The notes under the pieces were generated by a model, which was given only the letters and a program-made list of their open reading frames with translations, did not search any database and was not told where the DNA came from. From DUML01 sp050949905 (lineage in GTDB: Bacteria > Bacillota > Desulfitobacteriia > Desulfitobacteriales > Syntrophobotulaceae), in NCBI GenBank assembly GCA_050949905.1, contig JBMNGP010000034.1, forward strand, positions 124,001 through 188,000: DNA of 64,000 bases, written 5' to 3'. A program made the translations under genes and the position numbers. Positions within the stretch are counted from its first letter, which is position 1. Each line of letters begins with the position of its first letter. This document shows, in pieces, positions 9,216 to 16,505 of the stretch.

Positions 9216-10651
9216 TTTCCATCTCTAAACAATTAAGAAAATATTTTATTGTCGTTACGGTGCTGGCTGTCCTGGTAATCTTCCTTTTAAGCAATTTTGG
9301 GATGACAGTCTTTTTCCGCAATTATGTAAAAAGTGCGGAACTGAAAAGTGACCACAAGATTGTTCAATATTTAGAGGACCTATTCTCAACCTCTCTGGAG
9401 ACGGGAGCAGCCCAAAGCATGGGGGTCATGCCAGGGCTGAGACAGTTTCTCCGAGGTGAGGAGGCAGTGGTCAAACTCTATGCTTCCGATGGTTCTCTGC
9501 TCTTGGATACAGCGGTTATGGGTAATATGCATGGGCCAAGGGGGCAGGGCCATGGAAAAGCGAATAGTCCGGGAATGGGTAGAGAACCGGGCAACGGCCA
9601 CGGAATGGGTAAGAGCGATTTAGATTTGCTTTACCGGGAGTACCCCCTTAAGGTTGCAGGCGGCCGGCCGGGGAAAGTGGCCATCGGCAGGGAAAAGACC
9701 ATATTCTCTGCGGCCGAGGATCGAGCCTTTTTACTTACCATGAATGCGGTTTTTATCCTGGCTTTAGGACTGGCCGTCCTGCTGGCATTCATCCTGAGCA
9801 AATCTTTAGCCGGCAAATTTCTCAAGCCTTTGCTGGTCGTCAAAAACAATATTGAGGCTATCGCTGACTCTGCCGCACCTGCCGGAAGAGAAAGATTAAG
9901 ACCGGTTTTTACTCAGACTAAAGAAATTCAGGAGCTGGCTTTAGCCACTGAAGAATTGGCTCATACCCTGGAGGAGCAGAATAAACTCAGGAAGCGTCTG
10001 ACCTCTGACCTAGCTCATGAACTGCGTACCCCTTTAGCTACCCTGCAAAGCCAGTTGGAAGCAATGATTGACGGAATCTGGGAAGCAACCCCGGAAAGGC
10101 TTTCCTACTGCAACGATGAATTGATCCGGCTCACCGGGTTGATTAATGACTTAAATGAATTATCCGTGCTGGAAAGCACCCAGATTCAATTTAACAGTAC
10201 CCAGGTTGATTTCAGCAAGCTGGTTGAAGAAATATGTGAGAACTCGACAATAATTTTTCGAGAGAAAAGCATTGAATTTGCAAGTGAAGCCGCTGCAGGT
10301 CTTACACTTAAGGGTGATAGTGACAAGCTGCGCCAGGTTGTGCTTAATATCATTTCCAATGCCTATAAGTATACGCCACAGGGGGGCAGAGTCGCCGTTT
10401 CCCTGAAGCGCGAGGGGAACTGGGCCCTTCTGGAAATTAAAGACAGCGGTCAAGGAATAGCGGCGGCAGATTTACCCCATATTTTTGAAAGATTTTACCG
10501 GGGTGATCTTTCCCGCAGCCGAGAGTCCGGAGGAGCAGGCATAGGCCTGACAATTGCTAAAGCCTTAGTGGAAGCACATCAGGGTACGGTAGAAATAGAA
10601 AGCGAGTTAGGCCTGGGCACAAAAGTTACCATCAAACTACCTCTGATCTAA
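9212..10651 (+). CDS. Sensor histidine kinase with Gly/Met/His-rich extracytoplasmic loop
   Basis: 479-residue membrane kinase partnered with the preceding regulator. Membrane helices lie at about 12-34 and 173-195, flanking an extracytoplasmic sensor. Then come a HAMP-like linker, a HisKA domain with phospho-acceptor His269 in DLAHELRTP, and a HATPase domain with the N box (NIISNAYKYTP), DSGQGIA and GGAGIGLTIAKAL. The odd part is residues about 102-133 of the loop: a low-complexity run with repeated GHG, NMHG, GMG and HGMG, reminiscent of metal-coordinating segments. The signal sensed is unknown; a metal ion is a reasonable guess and no more. Confidence 0.93.
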   Translation: MISISKQLRKYFIVVTVLAVLVIFLLSNFGMTVFFRNYVKSAELKSDHKIVQYLEDLFSTSLETGAAQSMGVMPGLRQFLRGEEAVVKLYASDGSLLLDTAVMGNMHGPRGQGHGKANSPGMGREPGNGHGMGKSDLDLLYREYPLKVAGGRPGKVAIGREKTIFSAAEDRAFLLTMNAVFILALGLAVLLAFILSKSLAGKFLKPLLVVKNNIEAIADSAAPAGRERLRPVFTQTKEIQELALATEELAHTLEEQNKLRKRLTSDLAHELRTPLATLQSQLEAMIDGIWEATPERLSYCNDELIRLTGLINDLNELSVLESTQIQFNSTQVDFSKLVEEICENSTIIFREKSIEFASEAAAGLTLKGDSDKLRQVVLNIISNAYKYTPQGGRVAVSLKREGNWALLEIKDSGQGIAAADLPHIFERFYRGDLSRSRESGGAGIGLTIAKALVEAHQGTVEIESELGLGTKVTIKLPLI

Positions 10652-10742
10652 GCAGGGGCGAACTGTGTCTTAGCGTTTCATGAAGTGAACAAGGCCTCAG
10701 CAGGAGAGTCTGTTAATTGTCACAATATAAGGAGAATAAAAA

Positions 10743-11531
10743 ATGGCTATCCATTTTGAAGAATATGGCAGTAAAACAGCTTCCACTATTGTGTTCCTCC
10801 ATGGGGGCGGCATGGGCGGTTGGATGTGGTCCAAACAAATAGAATACTTTAAGGATTACCACTGCCTGATACCTGATCTTCCGGAACACGGAAAAAGCAG
10901 GAATGAAGGATATATTTCCATAAAAAAAAGTGCCTTCCTCCTTGCCGCATTGATTGAAGAGCGGGCTAAGGGAGGGAAGGCTGATATAGTAGGTCATTCA
11001 CTCGGCGCCAAAATTGCTGTGGAATTATTGAGTACCAAGCCTGAACTGATAAGGCACGCGGTTGTGGCCAGCGCACTTTTTCGACCGGTACCGTTGCTGG
11101 AGATGCTGCATAAGCCCTTTGTTTATAAGCTTACGGTAGCCATCCTAAGATCTAAGTTGTTTGGATCCCTTATGGTAAGACAATATAAATTCCCGGAGAA
11201 GGCTTTGGAAGATAAATGTTTGCTGGAATTACACCGGTTGACGCCGGCTACCTTATTTCGAATTTATGATGAGTTATACCGGAATCTAGAGTTGCCTAAG
11301 GAATTGAGTCAGGTAAATGTTCCAACTCTGGTTATGGCTGGAGAAAAGGAACCAAAAGCAATGAGGCAATCAGCTCTTGACTTAGTTCGGACCATACCAA
11401 CTTCTGAAGGAATACTGCTCAAGCAAGGCCTGCATACCTATCCCTGGGCTCGATATGAAAGCTTTAATAAGGTGATTGAGCACTGGATTAATGACAAGCA
11501 GGCCGCCGGTGATAACGTTATTCATTTATGA
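10743..11531 (+). CDS. Alpha/beta-fold hydrolase
   Basis: 262 residues; AAGGAG lies 8 nt before the ATG. The oxyanion-hole motif HGGG starts at His20, the nucleophile elbow is VGHSLGAK with Ser86, and the catalytic His is probably His231 in GLHTYPW. The usual acid position reads GEKEP, so glutamate may take the place of aspartate. No signal peptide. The substrate cannot be predicted: such enzymes include esterases, lipases and C-C hydrolases. The gene is convergent with the next one, with 33 bp between stops and no clear terminator. Confidence 0.85.
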   Translation: MAIHFEEYGSKTASTIVFLHGGGMGGWMWSKQIEYFKDYHCLIPDLPEHGKSRNEGYISIKKSAFLLAALIEERAKGGKADIVGHSLGAKIAVELLSTKPELIRHAVVASALFRPVPLLEMLHKPFVYKLTVAILRSKLFGSLMVRQYKFPEKALEDKCLLELHRLTPATLFRIYDELYRNLELPKELSQVNVPTLVMAGEKEPKAMRQSALDLVRTIPTSEGILLKQGLHTYPWARYESFNKVIEHWINDKQAAGDNVIHL

Positions 11532-11564
11532 GTATGAATTTATAATTATGAAAGATAATGCCGC

Positions 11565-12752
11565 TTAAATGCCAACTGTGATAATCTCGCGCGGGGTTTT
11601 GGAAAGAAGCCTGGCGCCATCTTTTTCGATAAGATAATTATCGGTATTGTTGAAGGAAGGACTTTTTTTGTATTCACCGTCAACGGCATAATAGGCCGGG
11701 TGAATGGCGATGAACATGTTTTCCTTAAGGGGTTTTTTGTCGCCTTCCGAGAAGAGAGGAAGATCAACTATATCGTAAGTCTGGCCGTGGATACAAATTC
11801 GTCTTTCTGGGTTATAACCGTATTCTTCCAGCAATTTATTATTAAGCAGGAATACCTCCTCCGGAATAGCCCCGGGCTTACAAGCAGCGGCCACTGCATC
11901 CTGTATTTTGATAAGGTCATTGCAGATTTTAACATACTTCTGCTCCGGTTCCTCTCCCAGCCTGAACAGTCTGGCGCATTCGCCCCATTCGCCGCCAACT
12001 CCGGCAACTTCAACCAGTACCCAGAGATAGTCGCCGGGGAGCATTGGGGTATCATGATCCAAGGTGACATCATCACGCCAATGGTTGATGAGGGTGGTAT
12101 TAAATTCTACGGCTCCTAATTGGGCTGCAGCATCCATGATTTCGACGCTCAGCTGATGGGCTGTGAGTCTGGGACGGATAAGTGAACGGCAAGCCATGAT
12201 AAGTCTGTCGTGCAAATCTACACAGCGCAGGAAGCGTTCGATTTCCCATTCTGATTTGACCAGTCTGACTTCGTCCACTTCTGCTGTGAAGTCCACAAAC
12301 TCCACTGTGGGATTGTTTTCAATCAGGTACTGGCAAAGCGGAGCGGGAAGAAAACTGTATCCGGCCCAGCCAACTCTCTTAAAGCCGCGGCTTTTAATAA
12401 AATAGTCCATGGCTTGTGCATAACAGTACGTAAGGTAAGTAATACCAGGCAAGAAAATATGGGTCCAAATACGTTGGGGAAGCTGTTCGCCCTTACTTAC
12501 AAAGGGAAGATCTGCGTCATAGGGCGTGTTATTGCCGTTGCGAAAGAGAGCAATACCTTCCGGGCAAAGGATGGCGGCCAGGGAATAGGCATGGGTAATA
12601 TCCACAGCGTATTTCAATGTACCGGCCACCATATCGCTATAACTATACATAACAATGGCATCAACATCTTTCTCGGCCATTACCGCAAGAATAGCCTCTT
12701 GACGTCTTTTCATTTCAGAATCGGGTGTCTGCTCAAATCTCGGGTTTAACAT
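11565..12752 (-). CDS. M24 (Xaa-Pro peptidase/creatinase-like) protein with replaced metal ligands
   Basis: 395 residues with the creatinase N-terminal domain (about 15-155) and a pita-bread M24 domain (about 170-390). AGGAG stands upstream of the ATG on the minus strand. Metal-dependent M24 peptidases use two Asp, one His and two Glu. Here the matching regions read VLVEVAG, EWGECAR, CIHGQTYD (His322 kept), IAIHPAY (His351 where Glu is expected) and NNTDNYL, so most ligands seem lost. Creatinase itself also works without metal, so a non-peptidase hydrolase or a non-enzymatic role is more likely than a dipeptidase. Cytoplasmic; the gene stands alone and its upstream side abuts a transposase remnant. 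Confidence 0.8.
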   Translation of the reverse strand: MLNPRFEQTPDSEMKRRQEAILAVMAEKDVDAIVMYSYSDMVAGTLKYAVDITHAYSLAAILCPEGIALFRNGNNTPYDADLPFVSKGEQLPQRIWTHIFLPGITYLTYCYAQAMDYFIKSRGFKRVGWAGYSFLPAPLCQYLIENNPTVEFVDFTAEVDEVRLVKSEWEIERFLRCVDLHDRLIMACRSLIRPRLTAHQLSVEIMDAAAQLGAVEFNTTLINHWRDDVTLDHDTPMLPGDYLWVLVEVAGVGGEWGECARLFRLGEEPEQKYVKICNDLIKIQDAVAAACKPGAIPEEVFLLNNKLLEEYGYNPERRICIHGQTYDIVDLPLFSEGDKKPLKENMFIAIHPAYYAVDGEYKKSPSFNNTDNYLIEKDGARLLSKTPREIITVGI

Positions 12753-12812
12753 TTTGAATCTCCTTTCTTAAATAGATTAATTTAAAAGTTTTAATGGAAA
12801 AGAGCTCAAAGC

Positions 12813-13634
12813 TTGGGCATCGATTCCATCTCGCGAAGCCAGGTTTCTCAGATCACCAAAGAGCTCAATGATCAAGTGAAAGCCTTCCGGGAACGACCTC
12901 TGCAAGACACTTATCCTGTACTATGGGTAGACTCTCTGTACGAGAAAATCCGGGTGGGACACCAGGTTAAAAATATGGCCGTGGCTGTAGTGGTCGGTTT
13001 GGACGAAGACGGACGACGGGATATCTTAGCCATAGAGCCGATGTATGAAGAGTCTGAAGTCACTTACCAAACTTTATTTGAGAAACTCAAAAACCGAGGC
13101 CTAAAAAGTGTTTGGCTTGTCGTTTCCGATGCCCATAAAGGGCTGACTAAAGCTATTCAAAGATCTTTTGTGGGCTGCAGCTGGCAACGCTGCAAAGTTC
13201 ACTTTATGCGCAACATCCTGGCTCACGTTCCGGCCAAGGGAAAAGCCATTTTTGCGGAAAAACTTAAACAGATTTGGCTTCAACCGGATATGGAAAGTGC
13301 CAAAGCGTATGCGAAGAGCCTGATGGAGACCTATGAAAACCAATATCCTGAGGCCATTGCTGTCTTGGAAGCTGGGCTTGAAGATTCTTTACAGTTCTAT
13401 GCCTTCGAACGAATCGATGCTCGCAAAATTTCCTCGACCAACATTCTTGAACGGCTTAACCGCGAAATTCGGAGACGTACTGCCGTTATTGGAGTATTTC
13501 CCAGCCTGGAGTCCTATGTGCGCCTAGTGACGACCTATCTCATAGAATACTCCGAAGAGTGGGCGACAGGACGCAGCTACATTAAGCCAGAGCTTCTCCA
13601 ACTGACGAAAGAGGATCGGCAGCATGCGGCTTAA
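12813..13634 (+). pseudogene. IS256/Mutator-family transposase, 5'-truncated
   Basis: The 273 residues match the C-terminal two thirds of an IS256-family DDE transposase. WVDSLYEKIR carries the first Asp, VVSDAHKGL the second and NILERLNREIRRRT the Glu; SWQRCKVHFMRN is also typical. Full-length members are about 400 residues, so roughly 130 N-terminal residues with the DNA-binding part are missing. An in-frame TAA at 12792-12794 precedes the match, and the only start is a TTG without a good ribosome site. It is almost certainly an immobile remnant. Its left edge lies in the upstream region of the M24 gene. Confidence 0.9.
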
Positions 13635-13673
13635 GTTGGGGCGCTGTCCCAAACCCCGTCCTCGCCGAAAGAC

Positions 13674-13695
13674 TGGTGGTTTGGTCAAACCACCA
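13674..13695. repeat. 10-bp perfect inverted repeat downstream of the transposase remnant
   Basis: TGGTGGTTTG (13674-13683) and CAAACCACCA (13686-13695) are separated by two bases. There is no T-tract. It may belong to the right end of the damaged IS element or be a transcription-blocking hairpin. A small CGTGC-TTC-GCACG hairpin follows at 13758-13770. Confidence 0.6.
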
Positions 13696-13975
13696 TGGAT
13701 AAGGATATTGGGCTAGGATAGGGAATCACGGGTGTACGGGGCTCCACTCTCGATGAACGTGCTTCGCACGCCCTTGATTCGCGCTAAAGCCTTTCATAAT
13801 ATCAAACTGTCACTTATTATGTCTATATTTGTTTAAATTGTTAGAAAAGATTTCCTTATTATTATTTTACAAAGAGGAACCCTCGGAAGTTTGTATTCCC
13901 CAGGACAATTAAGCTCTTAAATTTTAAGATTAAATTTTCATAGAAGACATTTTGAATATGTAAAAACCGCTGGAC
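13696..13975. other. Gap with no gene recognised
   Basis: After the small hairpin at 13758-13770 this A/T-rich stretch shows no reading frame with a convincing start, no recognisable RNA and no clear promoter. The first ~120 bp may be the distal end of the IS256-type element. Confidence 0.5.
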
Positions 13976-14000
13976 AAAAAAACGCCGCCTCAGGGCAGCG
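13976..14000 (-). terminator. Terminator of the Crp/Fnr regulator gene
   Basis: Read on the minus strand, CGCTGCC, loop CTGA and GGCGGCG form a 7-bp stem (one G-T pair) followed by TTTTTTT. It lies about 95 bp after the regulator's stop codon. Confidence 0.8.
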
Positions 14001-14094
14001 CTCATCATCAAGTCCAATCTCCTTATTAAAATAAAAACAAGTTCATTTTCTTCCGGAAATCTATTTTGCTAAAGGGCTCCTTTCTGGTCACAAT

Positions 14095-14778
14095 TTAATA
14101 GTCAGCGAACTCTTTTAAAGCCTGGGGATTGATTATCTTTATTTTTCCGCGTTTCATTTCGATTAATCCTTGGAGGGCAAACTCTTTAAGACAGGTACTG
14201 ACATTGGGGCGGGTAATCCCGATAAAGCCGGCCAACTCTTCGTGGGTAATTGATAAATATCCATCCTTATCCTTCTCGGTAAATTCAGTGAAAAATCCTA
14301 AAGCGCGGGCAGTTCTCTGCGAAATATTACGGGTTAATAAATCTCCGACCTGGATGCCCAGGGAATGCATCTTGTGAATCAATAATTTCATCAGACAAAG
14401 CGCAATTTCAGGGTATTGCAGAATTATTTTCTGGGCATTCAGGACTGGTATAAATACGGCTTCCACTGGAGTTAAGGCTAAAACACTATATTGATTATTT
14501 TTATATTCATTGCTTTGGTCTGCCAAAATCGAATCTTCGCCAATAATCGTAGGGGCTTCGAAGATGCCTAATATTTTTTCATTGCCATTTTTAAAAACAT
14601 ATGATGATTTCACCTTCCCATTGACGACACAAATCATTCCTCTCTTGGGCTGGTTTTGGACCAAAAGAGATTCCGAACTTCCGTATTTGCGGGAGTAACC
14701 GTTGTTAAGCAGGACTTCCCATAATTCTTCTCTAAGATCAACATAATGATTAAACTTAGATTTATTGATTAAGAGCAT
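14095..14778 (-). CDS. Crp/Fnr-family transcriptional regulator
   Basis: 227 residues: a cyclic-nucleotide-binding-fold sensor domain (about 10-135), a long dimer helix and a winged helix-turn-helix (about 150-220) with ITHEELAGFIGITRPNVST as recognition region. AGGTGG lies just before the ATG on the minus strand. There is no CxxC-type cysteine cluster of the Fnr iron-sulfur kind, so it is more like the effector-binding CprK/Crp branch; the effector is unknown. A Crp-like palindrome overlaps its own start region, suggesting autoregulation. The riboswitch-controlled gene diverges from it, so it might also act there (inference). Confidence 0.92.
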   Translation of the reverse strand: MLLINKSKFNHYVDLREELWEVLLNNGYSRKYGSSESLLVQNQPKRGMICVVNGKVKSSYVFKNGNEKILGIFEAPTIIGEDSILADQSNEYKNNQYSVLALTPVEAVFIPVLNAQKIILQYPEIALCLMKLLIHKMHSLGIQVGDLLTRNISQRTARALGFFTEFTEKDKDGYLSITHEELAGFIGITRPNVSTCLKEFALQGLIEMKRGKIKIINPQALKEFADY

Positions 14779-14794
14779 ATAATCCCACCTATAT

Positions 14795-14812
14795 TTGTGT
14801 CATTTCGCACAA
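14795..14812. promoter_or_regulatory. Crp-like operator TTGTG-N8-CACAA
   Basis: TTGTG (14795-14799) and CACAA (14808-14812) are perfect arms with the 8-bp gap and size of a Crp/Fnr-type site. It lies 16 bp upstream of the regulator's ATG and downstream of a minus-strand -10 hexamer, so a bound dimer would block transcription: probable negative autoregulation. Confidence 0.6.
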
Positions 14813-14817
14813 TTTAT

Positions 14818-14823
14818 ATTATA
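14818..14823 (-). promoter_or_regulatory. Probable -10 element of the Crp/Fnr gene
   Basis: On the minus strand this reads TATAAT, preceded by TTG. It lies 40 bp upstream of the regulator's start codon. No good -35 is visible, so activation or an imperfect promoter is likely. Confidence 0.5.
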
Positions 14824-14909
14824 CAATATAGCCATGAAAAAATCGAAATTTTCATTTAATAAAGACTATGATATTACTATGTATTAATAATGTGACTTAA
14901 ATTGGCTCC

Positions 14910-14938
14910 TTGACTAACCAGATGATTTTTGGTAAAGT
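14910..14938 (+). promoter_or_regulatory. Promoter of the riboswitch transcript
   Basis: TTGACT (14910-14915), a 17-bp spacer and TAAAGT (14933-14938), with an extended TGg in front of the -10. Transcription would start about 30 nt before the aptamer. Confidence 0.7.
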
Positions 14939-14974
14939 TTTTAGCGTATTTAATTTGATAAATGTTAGGTTTTA

Positions 14975-15060
14975 TAGGGTTCCGCGAGTTAAGACTCGGA
15001 CTGGACCAAGATAAAACGCACAGTTCAGCTGTGTCCACGGAAGGATAAAAGCCTGGGAGA
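14975..15060 (+). promoter_or_regulatory. ykkC-class (guanidine-I type) riboswitch aptamer
   Basis: The region holds, in order, the hallmark blocks of the ykkC leader RNA: TAGGGTTCCG (14975-14984), a stem closed by CGAG/CTCGG, GACTGGACCAAGA, a hairpin built from CACAG/CTGTG, CCACGG, and the signature GGATAAAAGCCTGGGAGA (15043-15060). The largest ykkC subtype binds guanidine; other subtypes respond to ppGpp, PRPP or nucleotide derivatives, and I cannot assign the subtype from sequence alone. Its 3' part (AAAAGCC onward) doubles as the 5' arm of the terminator that follows, so ligand binding should stabilise the aptamer and allow read-through (an ON switch). Confidence 0.9.
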
Positions 15061-15093
15061 TATTAAAGAGTATTTTCTAGGCTTTTTTATTTT
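15047..15093 (+). terminator. Riboswitch expression-platform terminator
   Basis: AAAAGCCTGGGAGATA (15047-15062) can pair over all 16 positions (three G-T pairs) with TATTTTCTAGGCTTTT (15071-15086) around an 8-nt loop, followed by a T-rich tract to 15093. The 5' arm is the conserved end of the ykkC aptamer, so the two structures exclude each other. Confidence 0.9.
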
Positions 15094-15156
15094 GTACCTA
15101 TAACCAATGCAAAAGTATTTTCCTTAACTATATGATTTTATGAAGGGACTTTTAAA

Positions 15157-15492
15157 ATGGAGTTTATCACAGAGAATAAATGGATTATCTTATTAATAAT
15201 AGAAGTATTGGCTTGGTTATCTACTTTTTTCATGCTTTATGCCCGATATCGTCTTCAATCCAAGCAACTCTTTAAATTGGGGACTATCCTTACGCTCATG
15301 ACGGGTGTTGTTCCGCAGGTTACGCTTGGGATTATCAATCTAATTACCTTGAAAAGGGTCGACGCTTTTACGGTTGTGATTCTCCTGTTGATCCTCTATG
15401 GCTTAACCTTGGGAAAAAGGCAGATCAAAAGAATAGATCAATGGGCAAAGAGGAAGTTTGGTAAACAACGGGATGATAGCCAACTGTGCTAA
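15157..15492 (+). CDS. Small membrane protein under ykkC riboswitch control, family not recognised
   Basis: 111 residues with three clear hydrophobic helices (about 8-28, 38-62 and 68-86) and a basic cytoplasmic tail (about 87-105). GAAGGGA precedes the ATG. It is the first gene after the riboswitch terminator and apparently the only gene of the transcript. Guanidine-I riboswitches commonly control SMR-type exporters (four helices, about 105 residues, with a key Glu in helix 1). This protein has a Glu at position 17 inside helix 1 but only three convincing helices, and I do not recognise the SMR pattern. Transport or resistance to the ligand is inferred from context only. Confidence 0.75.
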   Translation: MEFITENKWIILLIIEVLAWLSTFFMLYARYRLQSKQLFKLGTILTLMTGVVPQVTLGIINLITLKRVDAFTVVILLLILYGLTLGKRQIKRIDQWAKRKFGKQRDDSQLC

Positions 15493-15514
15493 TATTTCAT
15501 ACTAAATTCAACCA

Positions 15515-15549
15515 TTCTTCATAACTTCTTCATATTTTCCGTCTAGAAT
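15515..15549 (+). promoter_or_regulatory. Direct-repeat operator and -10 of the DUF2680 gene
   Basis: TTCTTCATA occurs twice (15515-15523 and 15526-15534) with an 11-bp period, followed by TAGAAT (15544-15549) as -10. The second repeat overlaps the expected -35 position, which has no TTGACA-like sequence. This is the geometry of class II activation by an OmpR/PhoB-type regulator. Confidence 0.6.
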
Positions 15550-15581
15550 AGGTTTAGAAGCTTTTTACGGAGGTGTACGAA

Positions 15582-16109
15582 ATGAAGAAAGCTTTAATCG
15601 CCGTAATCACTGCCTGTCTTTTGCTTCTTGGAGCCACAGGCGTTCTGGCAGCCACTTTTAAGTCTCCTGCCGAAATCTATGCAGAATTAAAAGGCGTCCC
15701 CGTGGAGGAAGCCTATGCCGAGCGGGTTGCAGGGACATCTTTTGGTCAGCTTGCCGAGGAAGCAGGTGTCCTGGAAGAATTTCAGGCCGACATGTTGGCA
15801 AACAGGAAGGCTCTTATTCAGGAAAGAGTTGCCAAGGGCCAGCTTACGCAGGAACAAGCCGAGTTTATGATTGAAAATATGGAGAACAGACAAGCCCTTT
15901 GCGCTGGCAGTGGAATGTATGGCCGCCAAGCAGGCAGCCTTGGTCAGGGTGCTGACGTTGGCCAGGGTCAGGGTCTCAATGCTAAGCGGGGACAAGGAAT
16001 GAGAGGTGCCTTAAGCCAAGGGTCAAAAGGTGTCCGGGGAGCACGGGGCTGCTGGGCTTGGCCGGGAGACAGCTCTGCCGGCGCAAACAGCTCTGCGAGC
16101 GGAAATTAA
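15582..16109 (+). CDS. Secreted DUF2680-family protein
   Basis: 175 residues from the ATG at 15582, with GGAGG at 15569-15573; the in-frame GTG at 15573 overlaps that site and is rejected. A signal peptide (1 to about 23, ending GVLA) is followed by a conserved segment: KSPAEIYAELKGVPVEEAY, a stretch around FGQLAEEAGVLEEF, then RVAKGQLTQEQAEFM. This matches the DUF2680 proteins of Clostridia. The C-terminal 70 residues are Gly/Gln/Arg/Ser-rich low complexity (GQGADVGQGQGLN and similar). The function of the family is unknown; many members sit near two-component genes. The direct repeats upstream point to response-regulator control. Confidence 0.85.
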   Translation: MKKALIAVITACLLLLGATGVLAATFKSPAEIYAELKGVPVEEAYAERVAGTSFGQLAEEAGVLEEFQADMLANRKALIQERVAKGQLTQEQAEFMIENMENRQALCAGSGMYGRQAGSLGQGADVGQGQGLNAKRGQGMRGALSQGSKGVRGARGCWAWPGDSSAGANSSASGN

Positions 16110-16163
16110 ATCTTGAAAAAAACTGCCCTGTTTTTTTAAGGTGACCCCAAATAGTTAGAATTT

Positions 16164-16199
16164 AATAGCGAGACAGTTTAGGCTGCCTCGCTATTTTTA
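16164..16199 (+). terminator. Terminator after the DUF2680 gene
   Basis: AATAGCGAG (16164-16172) pairs with CTCGCTATT (16187-16195); an inner CAG/CTG extends the stem after one mismatch, and TTTTT overlaps its end. A second small hairpin, AAAAAAAC/GTTTTTTT (16116-16137), lies between the stop and this one. Confidence 0.8.
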
Positions 16200-16216
16200 T
16201 GCAGCCAAGGCTCTTA

Positions 16217-16364
16217 AGGCTGCCGCAAAACTAATACCTAAAAGAGATTCCAGGATAAAACTGAGCAAGGAATGACCGGAGACGAGCGCTTAGCGCCAGT
16301 TTGAGCCAGTGAAGTGTCATTCCTTGCTCAGCGAACCGAAAGAGTCTTTGTTTTGCGGCAGCCT
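16217..16364. repeat. 148-nt interrupted palindrome (possible MITE or structured RNA)
   Basis: Outer arms AGGCTGCCGCAAAAC (16217-16231) and its exact complement (16350-16364) give 15 bp. Inner arms CTGAGCAAGGAATGAC (16261-16276) and complement (16316-16331) give 16 bp. The apex (16277-16315) carries a small GCGC-TTA-GCGC hairpin. Between the two stems is an asymmetric internal loop of 29 and 18 nt. ATTTTTTTT follows the right arm closely, so the whole may also terminate transcription. No reading frame in it is convincing. This is either a mobile palindromic repeat or a folded RNA. Confidence 0.75.
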
Positions 16365-16505
16365 CATTTTTTTTGTCTTCAAGCCTTAAGCAATCTGGAA
16401 GGAATTAACGCCTATCTAAAGAATTTATTGGAGGAGCGTAACTTTATTAGCTTTTGTTCGTTTATACATAAGGTTAATGGTTATCTAAAGAGGAGGGCGG
16501 GCCCA

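Noticed and set aside
13830..14030. Small minus-strand reading frame of about 50 codons below the Crp/Fnr gene
   Set aside because: An AAGGAG is present, but the frame runs through the terminator hairpin and its T-tract and has an unconvincing composition.
16314..16505. N-terminal extension of the sigma-factor reading frame
   Set aside because: It translates the palindromic element; a GAGGAGG site and the normal ECF length support the ATG at 16506.
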